From assembly GCA_963677085.2 (NCBI GenBank), contig CAXXFH010000004.1, positions 2,232,001 to 2,296,000 of the forward strand: a stretch of 64,000 bases of DNA. Direction: 5' to 3'. Positions 34,349-43,399 of the stretch are shown here, one piece after another. This DNA is from G963677085 sp963677085 (GTDB lineage Bacteria; Planctomycetota; Planctomycetia; Pirellulales; Thermoguttaceae). A program made the position numbers and the translations under genes. The notes under the pieces are model-generated. The model saw only the letters and a program-made list of their open reading frames with translations. It ran no database searches and was not told where the DNA came from. Numbering within the stretch: the stretch's first letter is position 1; each line of letters starts with the position of its first letter.

Positions 34349-35416
34349 TCACGCCCCGTCGCGTTCCAGGCCGTATTCCTTGAGCTTCTTATGCAGCGTG
34401 TTGCGGTTGATGCCCAGTCGGGTGGCGGCTTTGGTTTGTACGTTGTCGCAGACGGCCATTACCTGGGCGATCAGTTCGCGTTCCACGCGGTTGACGATCG
34501 AGGCGTGCAGGTTGTCGGCCTGGCTGCCGGCCGAGGATACGCCCTGCTCGACCAACTCGCCGGCCAGCGTTTCCATGTCGACACTGCGGTGCCGGCCGAT
34601 GCGGCGGGGTTTTTGACCTAGCACGGCCTCGGGCAGCAAGTCGGCGGTCAGTTCGTCGCCGGGAGCCAGCACGACGGCTCGCTCGATATAGTTCTGCAAC
34701 TCCCGCACGTTGCCCGGCCAGTCGTAGCTCTGCAGGGCCTCCATCGCTTCGCGGGCGACGTGCGGCACGTGGCGGTTGTTCTGCTGATTGTAGATCTTCA
34801 GAAAGTGGCCGACCAGTTCGGGGATGTCTTCGTGGCGTTCGCGGAGTGGCGGCAAGTAGATGGTCACCACATTGAGCCGGTAGTAAAGGTCTTCGCGAAA
34901 CCGGCCGGCTTCGACCTCTTCCAGCAGATCGCGGTTGCTGGCGGCGATCACTCGGGTGTCGACACGGATTGTGTGCGTGTCGCCCACCCGTTCGAACTCG
35001 TGTTCCTGCAACACCCGCAGGAGTTTCACCTGGAGCTTGGCGGTCGTGGAGTTGATTTCGTCGAGGAAGACCGTGCCCGTATGGGCGGCCTCGAAGCGGC
35101 CCGTGCGGTTGTCGATGGCCCCGGTAAACGAGCCGCGCACGTGGCCGAACAGTTCGCTTTCCAATAGGTTCTCGGCCAGCGCGCCGCAGTTGACTCGCAC
35201 GAACGGACCGCTTCCCCGGGGGCTGAGGCGGTGGATGGCTTTGGCGATCAGTTCCTTGCCCGTGCCCGTTTCACCCAGCAAAAGCACGGAGGCATTCGAC
35301 TGAGCCACCTTGCGCGTGAGCTGGTAGACTTGCTCCATGGCCGGTCCCGAGCCAATCAGTCCCGGAATTGGCGGGCCAGTTTCGGTTTGGTTGTGGTTCG
35401 TTGGGATACGGGTCAT
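34349..35416 (-). CDS. sigma-54-dependent transcriptional activator without sensor domain
   Basis: The 355-residue product has only a 20-residue lead before the AAA+ domain: Walker A GETGTGKE (48-55), the sigma-54 contact loop as GSFTGA (canonical GAFTGA), VFLDEINS (Walker B), RFREDLYYRLNV and YDWPGNVRELQNYIERAV. A Fis-type helix-turn-helix ends the protein (AATRLGINRNTLHKKLKEYGL). It activates RNA polymerase-sigma-54 at unknown promoters. The missing receiver, GAF or PAS domain means activity must be controlled by expression or a partner. It lies 90 bp downstream of the HEAT protein on the same strand. Confidence 0.92.
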   Translation of the reverse strand: MTRIPTNHNQTETGPPIPGLIGSGPAMEQVYQLTRKVAQSNASVLLLGETGTGKELIAKAIHRLSPRGSGPFVRVNCGALAENLLESELFGHVRGSFTGAIDNRTGRFEAAHTGTVFLDEINSTTAKLQVKLLRVLQEHEFERVGDTHTIRVDTRVIAASNRDLLEEVEAGRFREDLYYRLNVVTIYLPPLRERHEDIPELVGHFLKIYNQQNNRHVPHVAREAMEALQSYDWPGNVRELQNYIERAVVLAPGDELTADLLPEAVLGQKPRRIGRHRSVDMETLAGELVEQGVSSAGSQADNLHASIVNRVERELIAQVMAVCDNVQTKAATRLGINRNTLHKKLKEYGLERDGA

Positions 35417-35506
35417 GTGAATTCGGAGGTCGGAAGTCGGAACCGAGGCAAGGACGAATAATGAATTCTGAAGTATGAAGGCCGTGTTTTGCGGTCGCCT
35501 CAAAAG

Positions 35507-37753
35507 TCAACCACCAGCGGGAGCGGGGTCTTGCTTAGGGGCGTTCGCATCGGTCTGGTCGGCGGCCTTGCCGCCCGCTTCGATGCAGTCGAGGATTTCG
35601 GCCAACACTTGTTGGGTTTTGGCGTCGGTTTCTCCGCTGGCGTTGTAACGGTCGTATTGTCGGGTAATTTCCGGACCGGTCAGCAGAATGCCGTGTTGTT
35701 TTACATTCTCACAAAAAGCCTTACCGGCTGCCTGCCGCACGTCGATCGGTTGCGTCCATTGACTGGCCAGGTCGACCAGTGCCCGTTGACTGTTCGGAGA
35801 GTTCAGCCGCCCCAGCACTTCGATCGCGCCCAGGTTCAGCTTGGGTGTGAACAATACGGCCAACATGACCGGTTCAAGCGATACGAGCTGCGGCGACAAC
35901 GGCTCCGCACGGCTGAGCCCTACGAGCAAGTCCATTGCCGCGGTGGCTTGTCGCTGCCGAGCGTCGAAGGGGACAAACTCCGCGGGCGCGAGGGTCAACA
36001 GCCGGTCGACCTGCCAACGCAAAACGTCGTCGTCGTGCGGTCGAGGGAAGGCCATCACGAGCGGTTCTTTCTTAGCAATCTTCCTCGCCCGATCCAGTTG
36101 TTCGTCTCGGGCGATCAATCCCACGCGAAGATCGGCCGATCGGGCATCGTGTCGCAACGTCTGCAATACCAGCTCCACGGGCGGTTGGTCCAAGGCCACG
36201 TCGACCAGGGCCAGTTCGTAGTCGGGCGAACTCATGGCCAACCGCAATAACTCGCGGCCCGTGGACGCGGTGTCGACCGCGTAGCCGAGCGAGCCCAGGC
36301 GACCGGCCAGTGTGCGCGCGGTGGCCACACTGGGACTGGCTACCAACGCCCGCCGCGATCCACTGCTGGCGGCGAAGAAAGCCAATTCCTCGGGCACTTG
36401 GCTACTGCCGGGGTACGGGCCCTCGGGCTTCAACGCGAGCACGGCCTCGATCGCTGCCATTCGCAAACGCCGGTCGGGATTGCGCGTGGCCGACACGAGC
36501 GGCGTGACCTGGTTGCCATCGTGCAATAGCGTGTCGGCCGATCCTTTCTCGCCAAGGATCCGCACCGTAGCGATTGCCGCTGGGACATGGTCCTTCGCCA
36601 ACGCCGCTTCATACAGGTCGAGCAGCACGGGCACGTCGAACTTCTCGGCCTCGACAACAGCCGAATTGTCGGCCGGCAGCGGTTTGTCCAAGCCGTTCGT
36701 GTAAGCCGCTTCTTCGAGAGCGGTCATCAAGTGGAGCTGCCGCAGGGCGGCATCGTCGGACGCCAGCTGATAGGCTTCCCGGGCCAGCCGCGCGGCCACG
36801 GCGCGGGCCGCAGCGTCGGCCGACAAGGTTTCGGCGACAAGTTCCTTCTTCTGGTCGTCCCAATGCCAGATGTCGACCTGACCGTCGAGCGAACCACGCA
36901 CGCGCCGGTCTCGATCGAAATAGTCTTCCGCCCGACGACGCAACAGTTCGACGGCTTCTTCACGCGTGGGCAACGCGCCCACCAAGCGTTTCAACGCAGC
37001 GCCGGCCACCGCTCGGGTGTGTTCGTCGTCCGACAAAAAGAAAGGGCTGACGAGATAGACCACCGCGTGCCGGGCGTCCATCAGCGCCAGGCCGCGAATG
37101 GCCTCGGCCGTGAGTTTCGGGTCGTTGCTTTCGAGCAGGCCGAGCAGAGGGCCTTCGGCGTCGCTTCCCAACTGGGCCAACACGGCCCGGGCGGCCGCGT
37201 GTTGCTTCTCACGTTTTGCGTCGGCCAGCACAGCCAACAACGGGGCGACGGCCGCTCCTCTCGCTTCTCGCAGACCTTGGGCGGCCAAGAATTGTTTTTC
37301 CGGCGACGGGTCGGCCAATTGACCGATCAGGGCTTCGATCCGCTTCGGGTCGCGAAGCTGGCGGTTTACGGCTGTTAATACGGCGTCGGCCAATTGCTTG
37401 GCTTCCGGCTGCAACTCGGGCTGGGTGGCCATCTCCAGAAACATGGTCGACCCGTAGTTCTGTGCCAACTCGACCAATTGCGGTTCCTTCAACTTCGCTT
37501 GCAACAGCTTGGTGATGAACTGCTTGGCCAGATCCGGACGATTCAGATCGGCGAAGATCTTGGCCGTTCGGGCCCAATCGGCCGGCGTGGTGGGGTTGGT
37601 ATCGAGAATCGCCTGCACGGTCGGATCCTCGGGCGCGGCCACCTGGGTATCGGCCGGTTTTTGTGCCCAAGCCGACGAGAGGCCGCCCATCACGACAACC
37701 GCGGTCAATATCCGGCAAACAAGATGACGTCGAGAACACATGATGGTTTTCAC
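35507..37753 (-). CDS. exported HEAT-repeat protein with receiver-like domain
   Basis: The 748-residue product has a signal peptide (CRILTAVVVMGGLSSAWA, cleaved before QKPA). Helical HEAT repeats occupy about residues 100-440 (EALIGQLADPSPEKQFLAAQ, VAPLLAVLADAKREKQ). From about 465 to 575 a receiver-like fold appears: RRALVASPSVATARTLAGRL, YELALVDVALDQPPVEL, LRVGLIARDEQLDRA. The central Asp is kept, but the acidic pair and the conserved Lys are not, so phosphorylation is unlikely. More HEAT-like helices follow. GTG at 37753 or ATG at 37741 could start it. It is probably a periplasmic scaffold. Confidence 0.82.
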   Translation of the reverse strand: MKTIMCSRRHLVCRILTAVVVMGGLSSAWAQKPADTQVAAPEDPTVQAILDTNPTTPADWARTAKIFADLNRPDLAKQFITKLLQAKLKEPQLVELAQNYGSTMFLEMATQPELQPEAKQLADAVLTAVNRQLRDPKRIEALIGQLADPSPEKQFLAAQGLREARGAAVAPLLAVLADAKREKQHAAARAVLAQLGSDAEGPLLGLLESNDPKLTAEAIRGLALMDARHAVVYLVSPFFLSDDEHTRAVAGAALKRLVGALPTREEAVELLRRRAEDYFDRDRRVRGSLDGQVDIWHWDDQKKELVAETLSADAAARAVAARLAREAYQLASDDAALRQLHLMTALEEAAYTNGLDKPLPADNSAVVEAEKFDVPVLLDLYEAALAKDHVPAAIATVRILGEKGSADTLLHDGNQVTPLVSATRNPDRRLRMAAIEAVLALKPEGPYPGSSQVPEELAFFAASSGSRRALVASPSVATARTLAGRLGSLGYAVDTASTGRELLRLAMSSPDYELALVDVALDQPPVELVLQTLRHDARSADLRVGLIARDEQLDRARKIAKKEPLVMAFPRPHDDDVLRWQVDRLLTLAPAEFVPFDARQRQATAAMDLLVGLSRAEPLSPQLVSLEPVMLAVLFTPKLNLGAIEVLGRLNSPNSQRALVDLASQWTQPIDVRQAAGKAFCENVKQHGILLTGPEITRQYDRYNASGETDAKTQQVLAEILDCIEAGGKAADQTDANAPKQDPAPAGG

Positions 37754-37885
37754 CGTTGCGAGAACTTCTCCGCTCGCCCCTTTTAGGGAGAGGAGCTGGG
37801 GGTGAAGGGATTGCGAAACAAGGACTCTCGTGAAGACAATACCGTTGCCGCTGTTGTGTACCGCCGGGTACTACTGGCCGGGTGC

Positions 37886-37986
37886 CATGCCCACACTCGT
37901 GTGGGCATGCTTCTCTAAGGAAGCTCCAATGTCCAAGCTTCAATCGCGATTTCCGTCCATGGCATGCCCACGCAAGCGTGGGCATG
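37886..37986. repeat. two facing CATGCCCAC palindromes
   Basis: CATGCCCACA/TGTGGGCATG (37886-37909) and CATGCCCACGC/GCGTGGGCATG (37963-37986) lie about 50 bases apart, each a perfect hairpin, upstream of the HEAT gene and downstream of argH. Confidence 0.75.
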
Positions 37987-38016
37987 GCACCCAGTTCTCC
38001 GGCAATCACCACCCGA

Positions 38017-39417
38017 TCACCGTTTCAAAACGTCTGTTACGAATTCTGTCTTCCATTTAGTAATCTGTTTTTTGACCTCTTCCGGCGCCGTCGACCCTTC
38101 GCTCTGCATGGCGGCCACCGCTCGCTCGACGCCCAACACCTCGTACACGCTTTCGTCCAACTCGGCGTGTTCCGCTTGAAATACTTCCAGGGGCAAATCC
38201 GCTAGGCGAACGTTGCGGTCCATCGCGGCGCGGACCAGCCGGCCGACCAGCCCATGAGCCGTGCGCTGCGGGATGTCGCGGCGGATCAGATATTCCATTA
38301 GCGTGGTGGCGTCGAGGTAGCCTCGGTCGAGCCGTTCGGCGATGGCCAGGCGGTTCAACTCGGCACCGGCCACCAGCGGAGCCGCCAACTCCAACGCCGC
38401 TTTGACCGTGTCGAACGAATCGAACAGCGGTTGCTTGTCTTCTTGCAGGTCGCGGTTGTAGGCCAGCGGCAGACCCTTAACCAGCACCATGAGCGTTTGC
38501 AGGTTGCCGACCACTCGGGCCGTCTTGCCACGGATCAACTCCAAAACGTCGGGATTGACCTTCTGCGGCATGATCGACGAGCCGGTGCAGAATGCCTGCG
38601 GGAGTTTCAGGAAGTTGAACTCGGCCGTGGACCAAAGAATCCACTCCTCGGCCCAGGTGCTTAGGTGTTCGGCGATCACAGCCAGCACGAAGGCGAATTC
38701 CAGCAGGAAATCGCGGTCGCTGGAAACATCGAGGCTGTTGGCCGCCACAGAGTCGAACTCGAGCCGCGCGGCGGTATCTTGGCGATCGATCGGCAAGCTG
38801 GTACCGGCCAGGGCCGCGGCGCCCAGGCTGCACACGTTCGCCCGGCGGCGGCAATCGGCCAACCGGCCTCGATCCCGTTCGTATTTCTCGCAATAGGCCA
38901 GCCAGTAATGTGGTGCTAGCACGGGTTGCGCCCGTTGCATGTGCGTGTAGCCAGGCAGGATTACATCGAGATCGTCGTCGCAGCGGCCGACGAACGAACG
39001 TTGAAGTTCAACCAGCCGGGCGTCGATCGTGTCGATCGCCTCGCGGACCCAAAGCCGCATGTCGGTGGCTACCTGGTCGTTGCGGCTTCGGGCCGTGTGG
39101 AGCTTGCGGCCCGTGTCGCCGATCTTCTCGATCAGCGCCCGCTCGATGTGCATGTGGATGTCTTCCAGTTCGGTGCGGAACGGGAAGTCGCCCTGCTCAA
39201 TCTTCTGGCGGATCTCGCCGAGGCCCTGCTCGATTTGGCGGCACTCGTCGTCCGTCAGCAGGCCCACCTTGGCAAGCATTTGAGCATGGGCGATCGAGCC
39301 CTTAATGTCGTGGGCATAAAGCCTTCGGTCGAAGCTCACGCTCTCGGTGAACTCCTCGACGCGACGGTCGGTAGCCTCCTGAAACACGCCCCCCCAGGCT
39401 TTCTCGCTCACGCTCAA
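38017..39417 (-). CDS. argH: argininosuccinate lyase
   Basis: The 466-residue product is a typical ArgH. WGGVFQEATDRRVEEFTES opens it, with LHTARSRNDQVATDMRLW, GYTHMQRAQPVLAPHYWLAY and the superfamily signature GSSIMPQKVNPD. It cleaves argininosuccinate to arginine and fumarate, the last step of arginine biosynthesis, in the cytoplasm. No other arg genes are adjacent. The start ATG at 39417 gives family length. Confidence 0.97.
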   Translation of the reverse strand: MSVSEKAWGGVFQEATDRRVEEFTESVSFDRRLYAHDIKGSIAHAQMLAKVGLLTDDECRQIEQGLGEIRQKIEQGDFPFRTELEDIHMHIERALIEKIGDTGRKLHTARSRNDQVATDMRLWVREAIDTIDARLVELQRSFVGRCDDDLDVILPGYTHMQRAQPVLAPHYWLAYCEKYERDRGRLADCRRRANVCSLGAAALAGTSLPIDRQDTAARLEFDSVAANSLDVSSDRDFLLEFAFVLAVIAEHLSTWAEEWILWSTAEFNFLKLPQAFCTGSSIMPQKVNPDVLELIRGKTARVVGNLQTLMVLVKGLPLAYNRDLQEDKQPLFDSFDTVKAALELAAPLVAGAELNRLAIAERLDRGYLDATTLMEYLIRRDIPQRTAHGLVGRLVRAAMDRNVRLADLPLEVFQAEHAELDESVYEVLGVERAVAAMQSEGSTAPEEVKKQITKWKTEFVTDVLKR

Positions 39418-39523
39418 CCTTTCAGCAAATCCGCCAAGAAAGTAGACAATTTTCCTAGCCTTCCATTCTGAACCAGGCCAAGGGCGTTGTCAACGAGCGG
39501 GCGGAGATGGGCGGGGGGGGTAG

Positions 39524-39547
39524 CGCCCACTGGACGCGGCCAGTGGG
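39524..39547 (-). terminator. hairpin after the TPR-protein gene
   Basis: Perfect 9-bp arms GCCCACTGG / CCAGTGGGC around ACGCGG, about 35 bases beyond the stop at 39583. No T-run follows on the minus strand, so it may be a repeat with terminator function. Confidence 0.4.
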
Positions 39548-39582
39548 CTTGGGGTTTCTTGAGTTCACATTTCCCGGCGGCT

Positions 39583-40983
39583 CTATTGTTGCTCGTCGTA
39601 GGCCGTGGGCAAGACACTGCTGGTGGCCGGCGGCATGGGCGCGTCGAGCGTGGCCGCTTTGGCGATCGAAGTTTCCGGCTTCCGGGGATCGAGCTTCAAG
39701 TCGTTGGGCAACGGGGCGTCGGGCGTGCTCTCGCGCAGTCGCCGCGAGCGAGACACCGGCGGTAGGCGGCGCGGTGCCATTGGGTGGGGCGCTTGAGGAG
39801 TTGCTTGCCCCGAGGCCGGCGTGCCCAGGTTCGACGAGGGGGGGGGCGAAAAACTTCGGCCCGACGGAGACAATGCCGGCTGATTGGTCGGTGCGGACGT
39901 TCCATGTAACGACGCTTCCGGTGGCATGATCCCCGAGCGCTGAATCGCCCCGGCCGGCGTGCGGTAGGGTTGCGAGGACGCCGGTCGTTGGTACGGTACG
40001 ACGACGTTTGAACGCACCGGAACCTCTGAACGCATGGGGGGGGGCTGCGGCACGGCATAGGGTTGTGAGCTAGGCTGCGAAAAACGACTTCCTTCGCGCC
40101 CAACGCTTGGATCGCGACGCAAGGTGTCGCCCATCGACGGCGTCGTCGGCTGCGGAAGCCGAGCTTGCATTAGATGTTGCCGCACGCGGTCGAGCCCTTG
40201 GCGGGCCGGATCGAGAGCCGGGTTGCTGTGCAACGCCCGGGTAAAGTGTTGCGCGGCAGCCTGGGGTTGGCCTTTTCGCTCCAGAAGATATGCCAAGTTG
40301 TAGTGGGCAATGGCCTCGTTGTGAACGGCTTGAAGCTCCTGTAAGGCTTCGTCGTAGCGGTTGGTCTCGACCAACACGGTTGCCAAGTTGTTGCGGTACT
40401 TCGCGTTTTTGGGATCGAGCGACGTGGCTTGGCGCAAGGCCGCGATCCCCTCGGGCAGACGCCCATGTTTGGCGTAGAACAGGCCCATGTTGTTAAACAC
40501 CGACGCATCTTCCGGATGCGCCTTGGCTGCCTGCTGGTAGAGCTGGGCGGCGGCTTGGCGATGGCCCTGGCGATCTTTGAGCCGGGCATAACCAAGCAGG
40601 GCCCCAAGATAGCGGGGGTCTTTTTTCAGGGCCGCACGGTACTGCTTTTCGGCGTCGTCGAGCCGATTGGTCCCTTCATACATGCGCCCAACGGCGGTAA
40701 ACAGTTCGGCACTGGGCTGCGACTTCGTCGACAACGAGATCGGATCTTCCGCCTTTTGGACCGACGATTTGGGCGTGGCTGCCTCGGAGACCGAGTTGAA
40801 CCCGTTTTTCAACGACGAGGTGAACCGCTGGGTCAGCGAGGGCGGATCTTTTTTCGTGTTGTTCCACCGGGCGTTTGTCCCAGTGAAATTCGACTGGGCA
40901 AAGCACCATACGGGCCCCCCGGCGTATAAGCCTAGGGCGACGACGGGCCCAACGATCCACCATTTCTGCGTGACCTTCACCAC
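39583..40983 (-). CDS. exported TPR-repeat protein
   Basis: The 466-residue product begins with a signal-anchor (WWIVGPVVALGLYAGGPVWCFAQ). At least five TPR units follow (AVGRMYEGTNRLDDAEKQYRAAL, LLGYARLKDRQGHRQAAAQLYQQAA, NNMGLFYAKHGRLPEGIAAL, NNLATVLVETNRYDEALQEL, YNLAYLLERKGQPQAAAQHF). A long Pro/Ser-rich disordered tail ends it. The GTG at 40983 lies 6 bases after GGAGG and was chosen over a more upstream ATG. It is probably a periplasmic scaffold. Confidence 0.85.
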   Translation of the reverse strand: MVKVTQKWWIVGPVVALGLYAGGPVWCFAQSNFTGTNARWNNTKKDPPSLTQRFTSSLKNGFNSVSEAATPKSSVQKAEDPISLSTKSQPSAELFTAVGRMYEGTNRLDDAEKQYRAALKKDPRYLGALLGYARLKDRQGHRQAAAQLYQQAAKAHPEDASVFNNMGLFYAKHGRLPEGIAALRQATSLDPKNAKYRNNLATVLVETNRYDEALQELQAVHNEAIAHYNLAYLLERKGQPQAAAQHFTRALHSNPALDPARQGLDRVRQHLMQARLPQPTTPSMGDTLRRDPSVGREGSRFSQPSSQPYAVPQPPPMRSEVPVRSNVVVPYQRPASSQPYRTPAGAIQRSGIMPPEASLHGTSAPTNQPALSPSGRSFSPPPSSNLGTPASGQATPQAPHPMAPRRLPPVSRSRRLRESTPDAPLPNDLKLDPRKPETSIAKAATLDAPMPPATSSVLPTAYDEQQ

Positions 40984-41471
40984 CTGGCACCTCCGTGTTG
41001 CCGAACGCAACCAACGATTGCGGCTTGAGGAAGTTCGCTCCGCGCGCATCCATCCTACGCGGGACTACCCCAATTCCTTTCTTAAGATCGACGCGGCGGC
41101 AAACAATCCTGCAGTCGAACTGGGGAGATTGGGGAGGATTTGCGGGCCCCTTGGGCGTTAGATTGGATTGAATGACGATTTGGGGGCGTGTGGTGACTCT
41201 GGGGCGCTGGCTCGTCTGCCCCTGCTGCAGCAAGGGTTGGCAAGCTGCTCATGGTGCCCATCAATCGAAGGACGGCTCGAAAAAAATCTTGCTGTTTTTC
41301 AAGGCAAAACGTGAGGGCCGTCGCGAAGCACTGCCCGGTGAATCGGCAAGTTTTTTTCGGTCGATCCTAAGAGAGACAAAGCACGACCGCGAGAGAAAGG
41401 ACTCTCGCGGTCGGCAGCGTGTTTGCGGTAATCGGTATCGGCCGAGTGGGGGACGCCTTAGGCCGACTGGG
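40984..41471. other. intergenic with a perfect hairpin, no gene
   Basis: About 490 bases. A hairpin with perfect 12-bp arms (CGACCGCGAGAG) lies at 41384-41413 and probably ends transcription of the gene at 41472-42029. The rest holds no supported ORF. Confidence 0.55.
41384..41413 (-). terminator. 12-bp-arm hairpin, likely terminator
   Basis: CGACCGCGAGAG / CTCTCGCGGTCG with a 6-base loop, about 60 bases downstream of the minus-strand gene ending at 41472. The trailing sequence is moderately T-rich. Confidence 0.5.
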
Positions 41472-42029
41472 TCAGTTCGACGAGCTGCTGTCAGCACTCG
41501 CCTCAGGCAGCCGTGGATCGGGGATCGAGGCCTCGAACTTGCGACCGATAATGTCCACCTGCGAGGCGGGCCAACCCTGGTCGGGGATATCCGTTTCGAG
41601 TACGGGCGGCAGATCGCCTCGGTGGACCATCGCCGCGGCCACCTGCTGAACCTGATCGACTCGGGCGGCCGTCTGCTCGGGGGAATCGGCCGTATGGACG
41701 TAGATCAACCGGTGTTGCGACGGGGCTTCCCGCAGAATCCAGCGGATTTTCAATCGCCCGGCCTCGGTCAATGTGCCTGTGTCGGGCTCGAAGTGGTAGT
41801 CCGACAACATATTCTGCCGCCGCCAGCCGTTTTGGACCATCATGGCGAACGGTGCCCGAACGGACTGCCGATCGGGGGCCACAAATGGATCCGGCCAGCA
41901 GTTCCGACGCTTGGTTTCCTTGGCGACATGGCTCATCGCCTTGCAGATCCAGTCTTCCGCCTGGGTTTCGGCCGCCCAACCAAGAGCTACGGAACCCAAC
42001 ACAACGCCAGCAACAAGCCGCGTGATCAT
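41472..42029 (-). CDS. exported hypothetical protein, possibly a degenerate OmpA-like domain
   Basis: The 185-residue product starts at the ATG at 42029 behind an AAGGGGGA ribosome site. A signal peptide (LVAGVVLGSVALGWAAETQA) leads to a domain with YHFEPDTGTLTEAGRLKIRWIL and HRLIYVHTADSPEQTAARVDQV. The spacing recalls OmpA-type peptidoglycan-binding domains, but the binding Asp/Arg pair cannot be placed with confidence. The C-terminus is a short Ser-rich tail. A periplasmic location is likely and the function unknown. Confidence 0.7.
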   Translation of the reverse strand: MITRLVAGVVLGSVALGWAAETQAEDWICKAMSHVAKETKRRNCWPDPFVAPDRQSVRAPFAMMVQNGWRRQNMLSDYHFEPDTGTLTEAGRLKIRWILREAPSQHRLIYVHTADSPEQTAARVDQVQQVAAAMVHRGDLPPVLETDIPDQGWPASQVDIIGRKFEASIPDPRLPEASADSSSSN

Positions 42030-42247
42030 CTTACGTTCCCCCTTGCAATGTCGATTCCCCTCTGGTGAGGGTGTGCTGCGCATCGCGATCCTGGCGCGCG
42101 CCGCCGTCCTAAGAGCCTATATCGGCACACGGCCCCCACACGCCATGAGAACTTCGGCCAGGAGCGATCAGGTGGATTGGCCCGATTGATGCTGGCAGTG
42201 AAAGCATAGGGAAAAGATGGAGCGGCCGGGGGGCTCGGCGCGACCTA

Positions 42248-43237
42248 CTACTCGGATCGAACCGTGGCACTTCGCGACGAATTCGGTTTGGGGTTCTGTA
42301 CCACGTCGCAATCCTGCCCGTCGTCGCGGCGAGTGCTTGGGCCGTGAAGGGGCGTTGCATGGCGATATTCGCGAGGTGTCAGCCCGGTGATTCGCTTGAA
42401 CACGGTGGCGAAGTACTGCGACGAGACAAAACCCAAATCGAGCGCAATCTGGCTGACCGAGTTGTCTGTGGTTCGTAAGAGTCGCCTGGCCGCGTCGATC
42501 TTAGTGCGCAGAATGAACTGCCTTGGGGTAGCGCCCGTCTCGATTTTGAATTGTCGCTTGAAGTGCGACAGCGACAGGTGAACTCGGTGCGCCAGGTCTT
42601 CCAGGCGAAAATCCTCGGCAACGGCGCCGCGGATGAAACCGACAACCTCGGCCATGCGATGCGAGCAGGTCGTTCGAGCACGTTGGGCCGCCCCATCGAT
42701 GGTTTCCAGCAGCAGCCGGATTACCGCCTGTCGCAGGCGGGTCTTGTGTTGCGAGATTTCAGGGTGGTCGTACAGTTCGAACAAATCGTTGAACGCAGGC
42801 TTTGTGTGCGGCGTGGCTCGAAAACAGCGATGGGGCAAGTGGCAGAGCCCGTCGACCAGCGACGCGCTTTCGTCGCGTGGCAGGCCGAGCAGGTGACCGT
42901 TGGACTTGGGCAATCGGACGTTGAGCCAGTACAGCACACCCGGCTCGGAGGGGTTGCCGCCCGTGCTGTGGGGTTCGTCGGGAAACGTCACAAACAGATC
43001 GCCGCCCCGCAGATGGTACGGCTGCCGATCGACCTCGAAAATCTGGCTACCCCGCTCGAGATAGCAGACTTCCAGTCCGCCCTGATGCCGGTGCAGAGGT
43101 AAGTCGGGCCGTGCCTGGGTGTAGCAGTAACGTCCGAGCATGGGTATCTCGGCACATCCGAGCGGCCGCAGGTCCAGTACGCGGCGGTGGGACGTGTCGA
43201 CATAGTTGGCCTGGATGTCCATGTACGGGACGCGCAT
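42248..43237 (-). CDS. AraC-family transcriptional regulator
   Basis: The 329-residue product has an N-terminal cupin sensor domain (LPLHRHQGGLEVCYLERGSQ, VTFPDEPHS) and a C-terminal AraC double helix-turn-helix (LEDLAHRVHLSLSHFKRQFK, GFVSSQYFATVFKRITGLTPREYR). It is divergent from the isomerase-like gene at 43400 with about 160 bp between starts, so it probably senses a sugar and controls that gene. The last 30 residues are a low-complexity tail. Confidence 0.92.
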   Translation of the reverse strand: MRVPYMDIQANYVDTSHRRVLDLRPLGCAEIPMLGRYCYTQARPDLPLHRHQGGLEVCYLERGSQIFEVDRQPYHLRGGDLFVTFPDEPHSTGGNPSEPGVLYWLNVRLPKSNGHLLGLPRDESASLVDGLCHLPHRCFRATPHTKPAFNDLFELYDHPEISQHKTRLRQAVIRLLLETIDGAAQRARTTCSHRMAEVVGFIRGAVAEDFRLEDLAHRVHLSLSHFKRQFKIETGATPRQFILRTKIDAARRLLRTTDNSVSQIALDLGFVSSQYFATVFKRITGLTPREYRHATPLHGPSTRRDDGQDCDVVQNPKPNSSRSATVRSE

Positions 43238-43399
43238 GTTTCAAATCGTATCACGATCCACATTTGGACGCAATCTAAAAAGAAACATGGCATAATGGCT
43301 CGCACTAGCGATGGCTGGCATATGCCCCGGCTGCCGGACGGCGAACCGTCGCTCCCCCCTCACTGGTCCTTCCGTTTTGCTCCAGGCAAGGAGAAAGCA

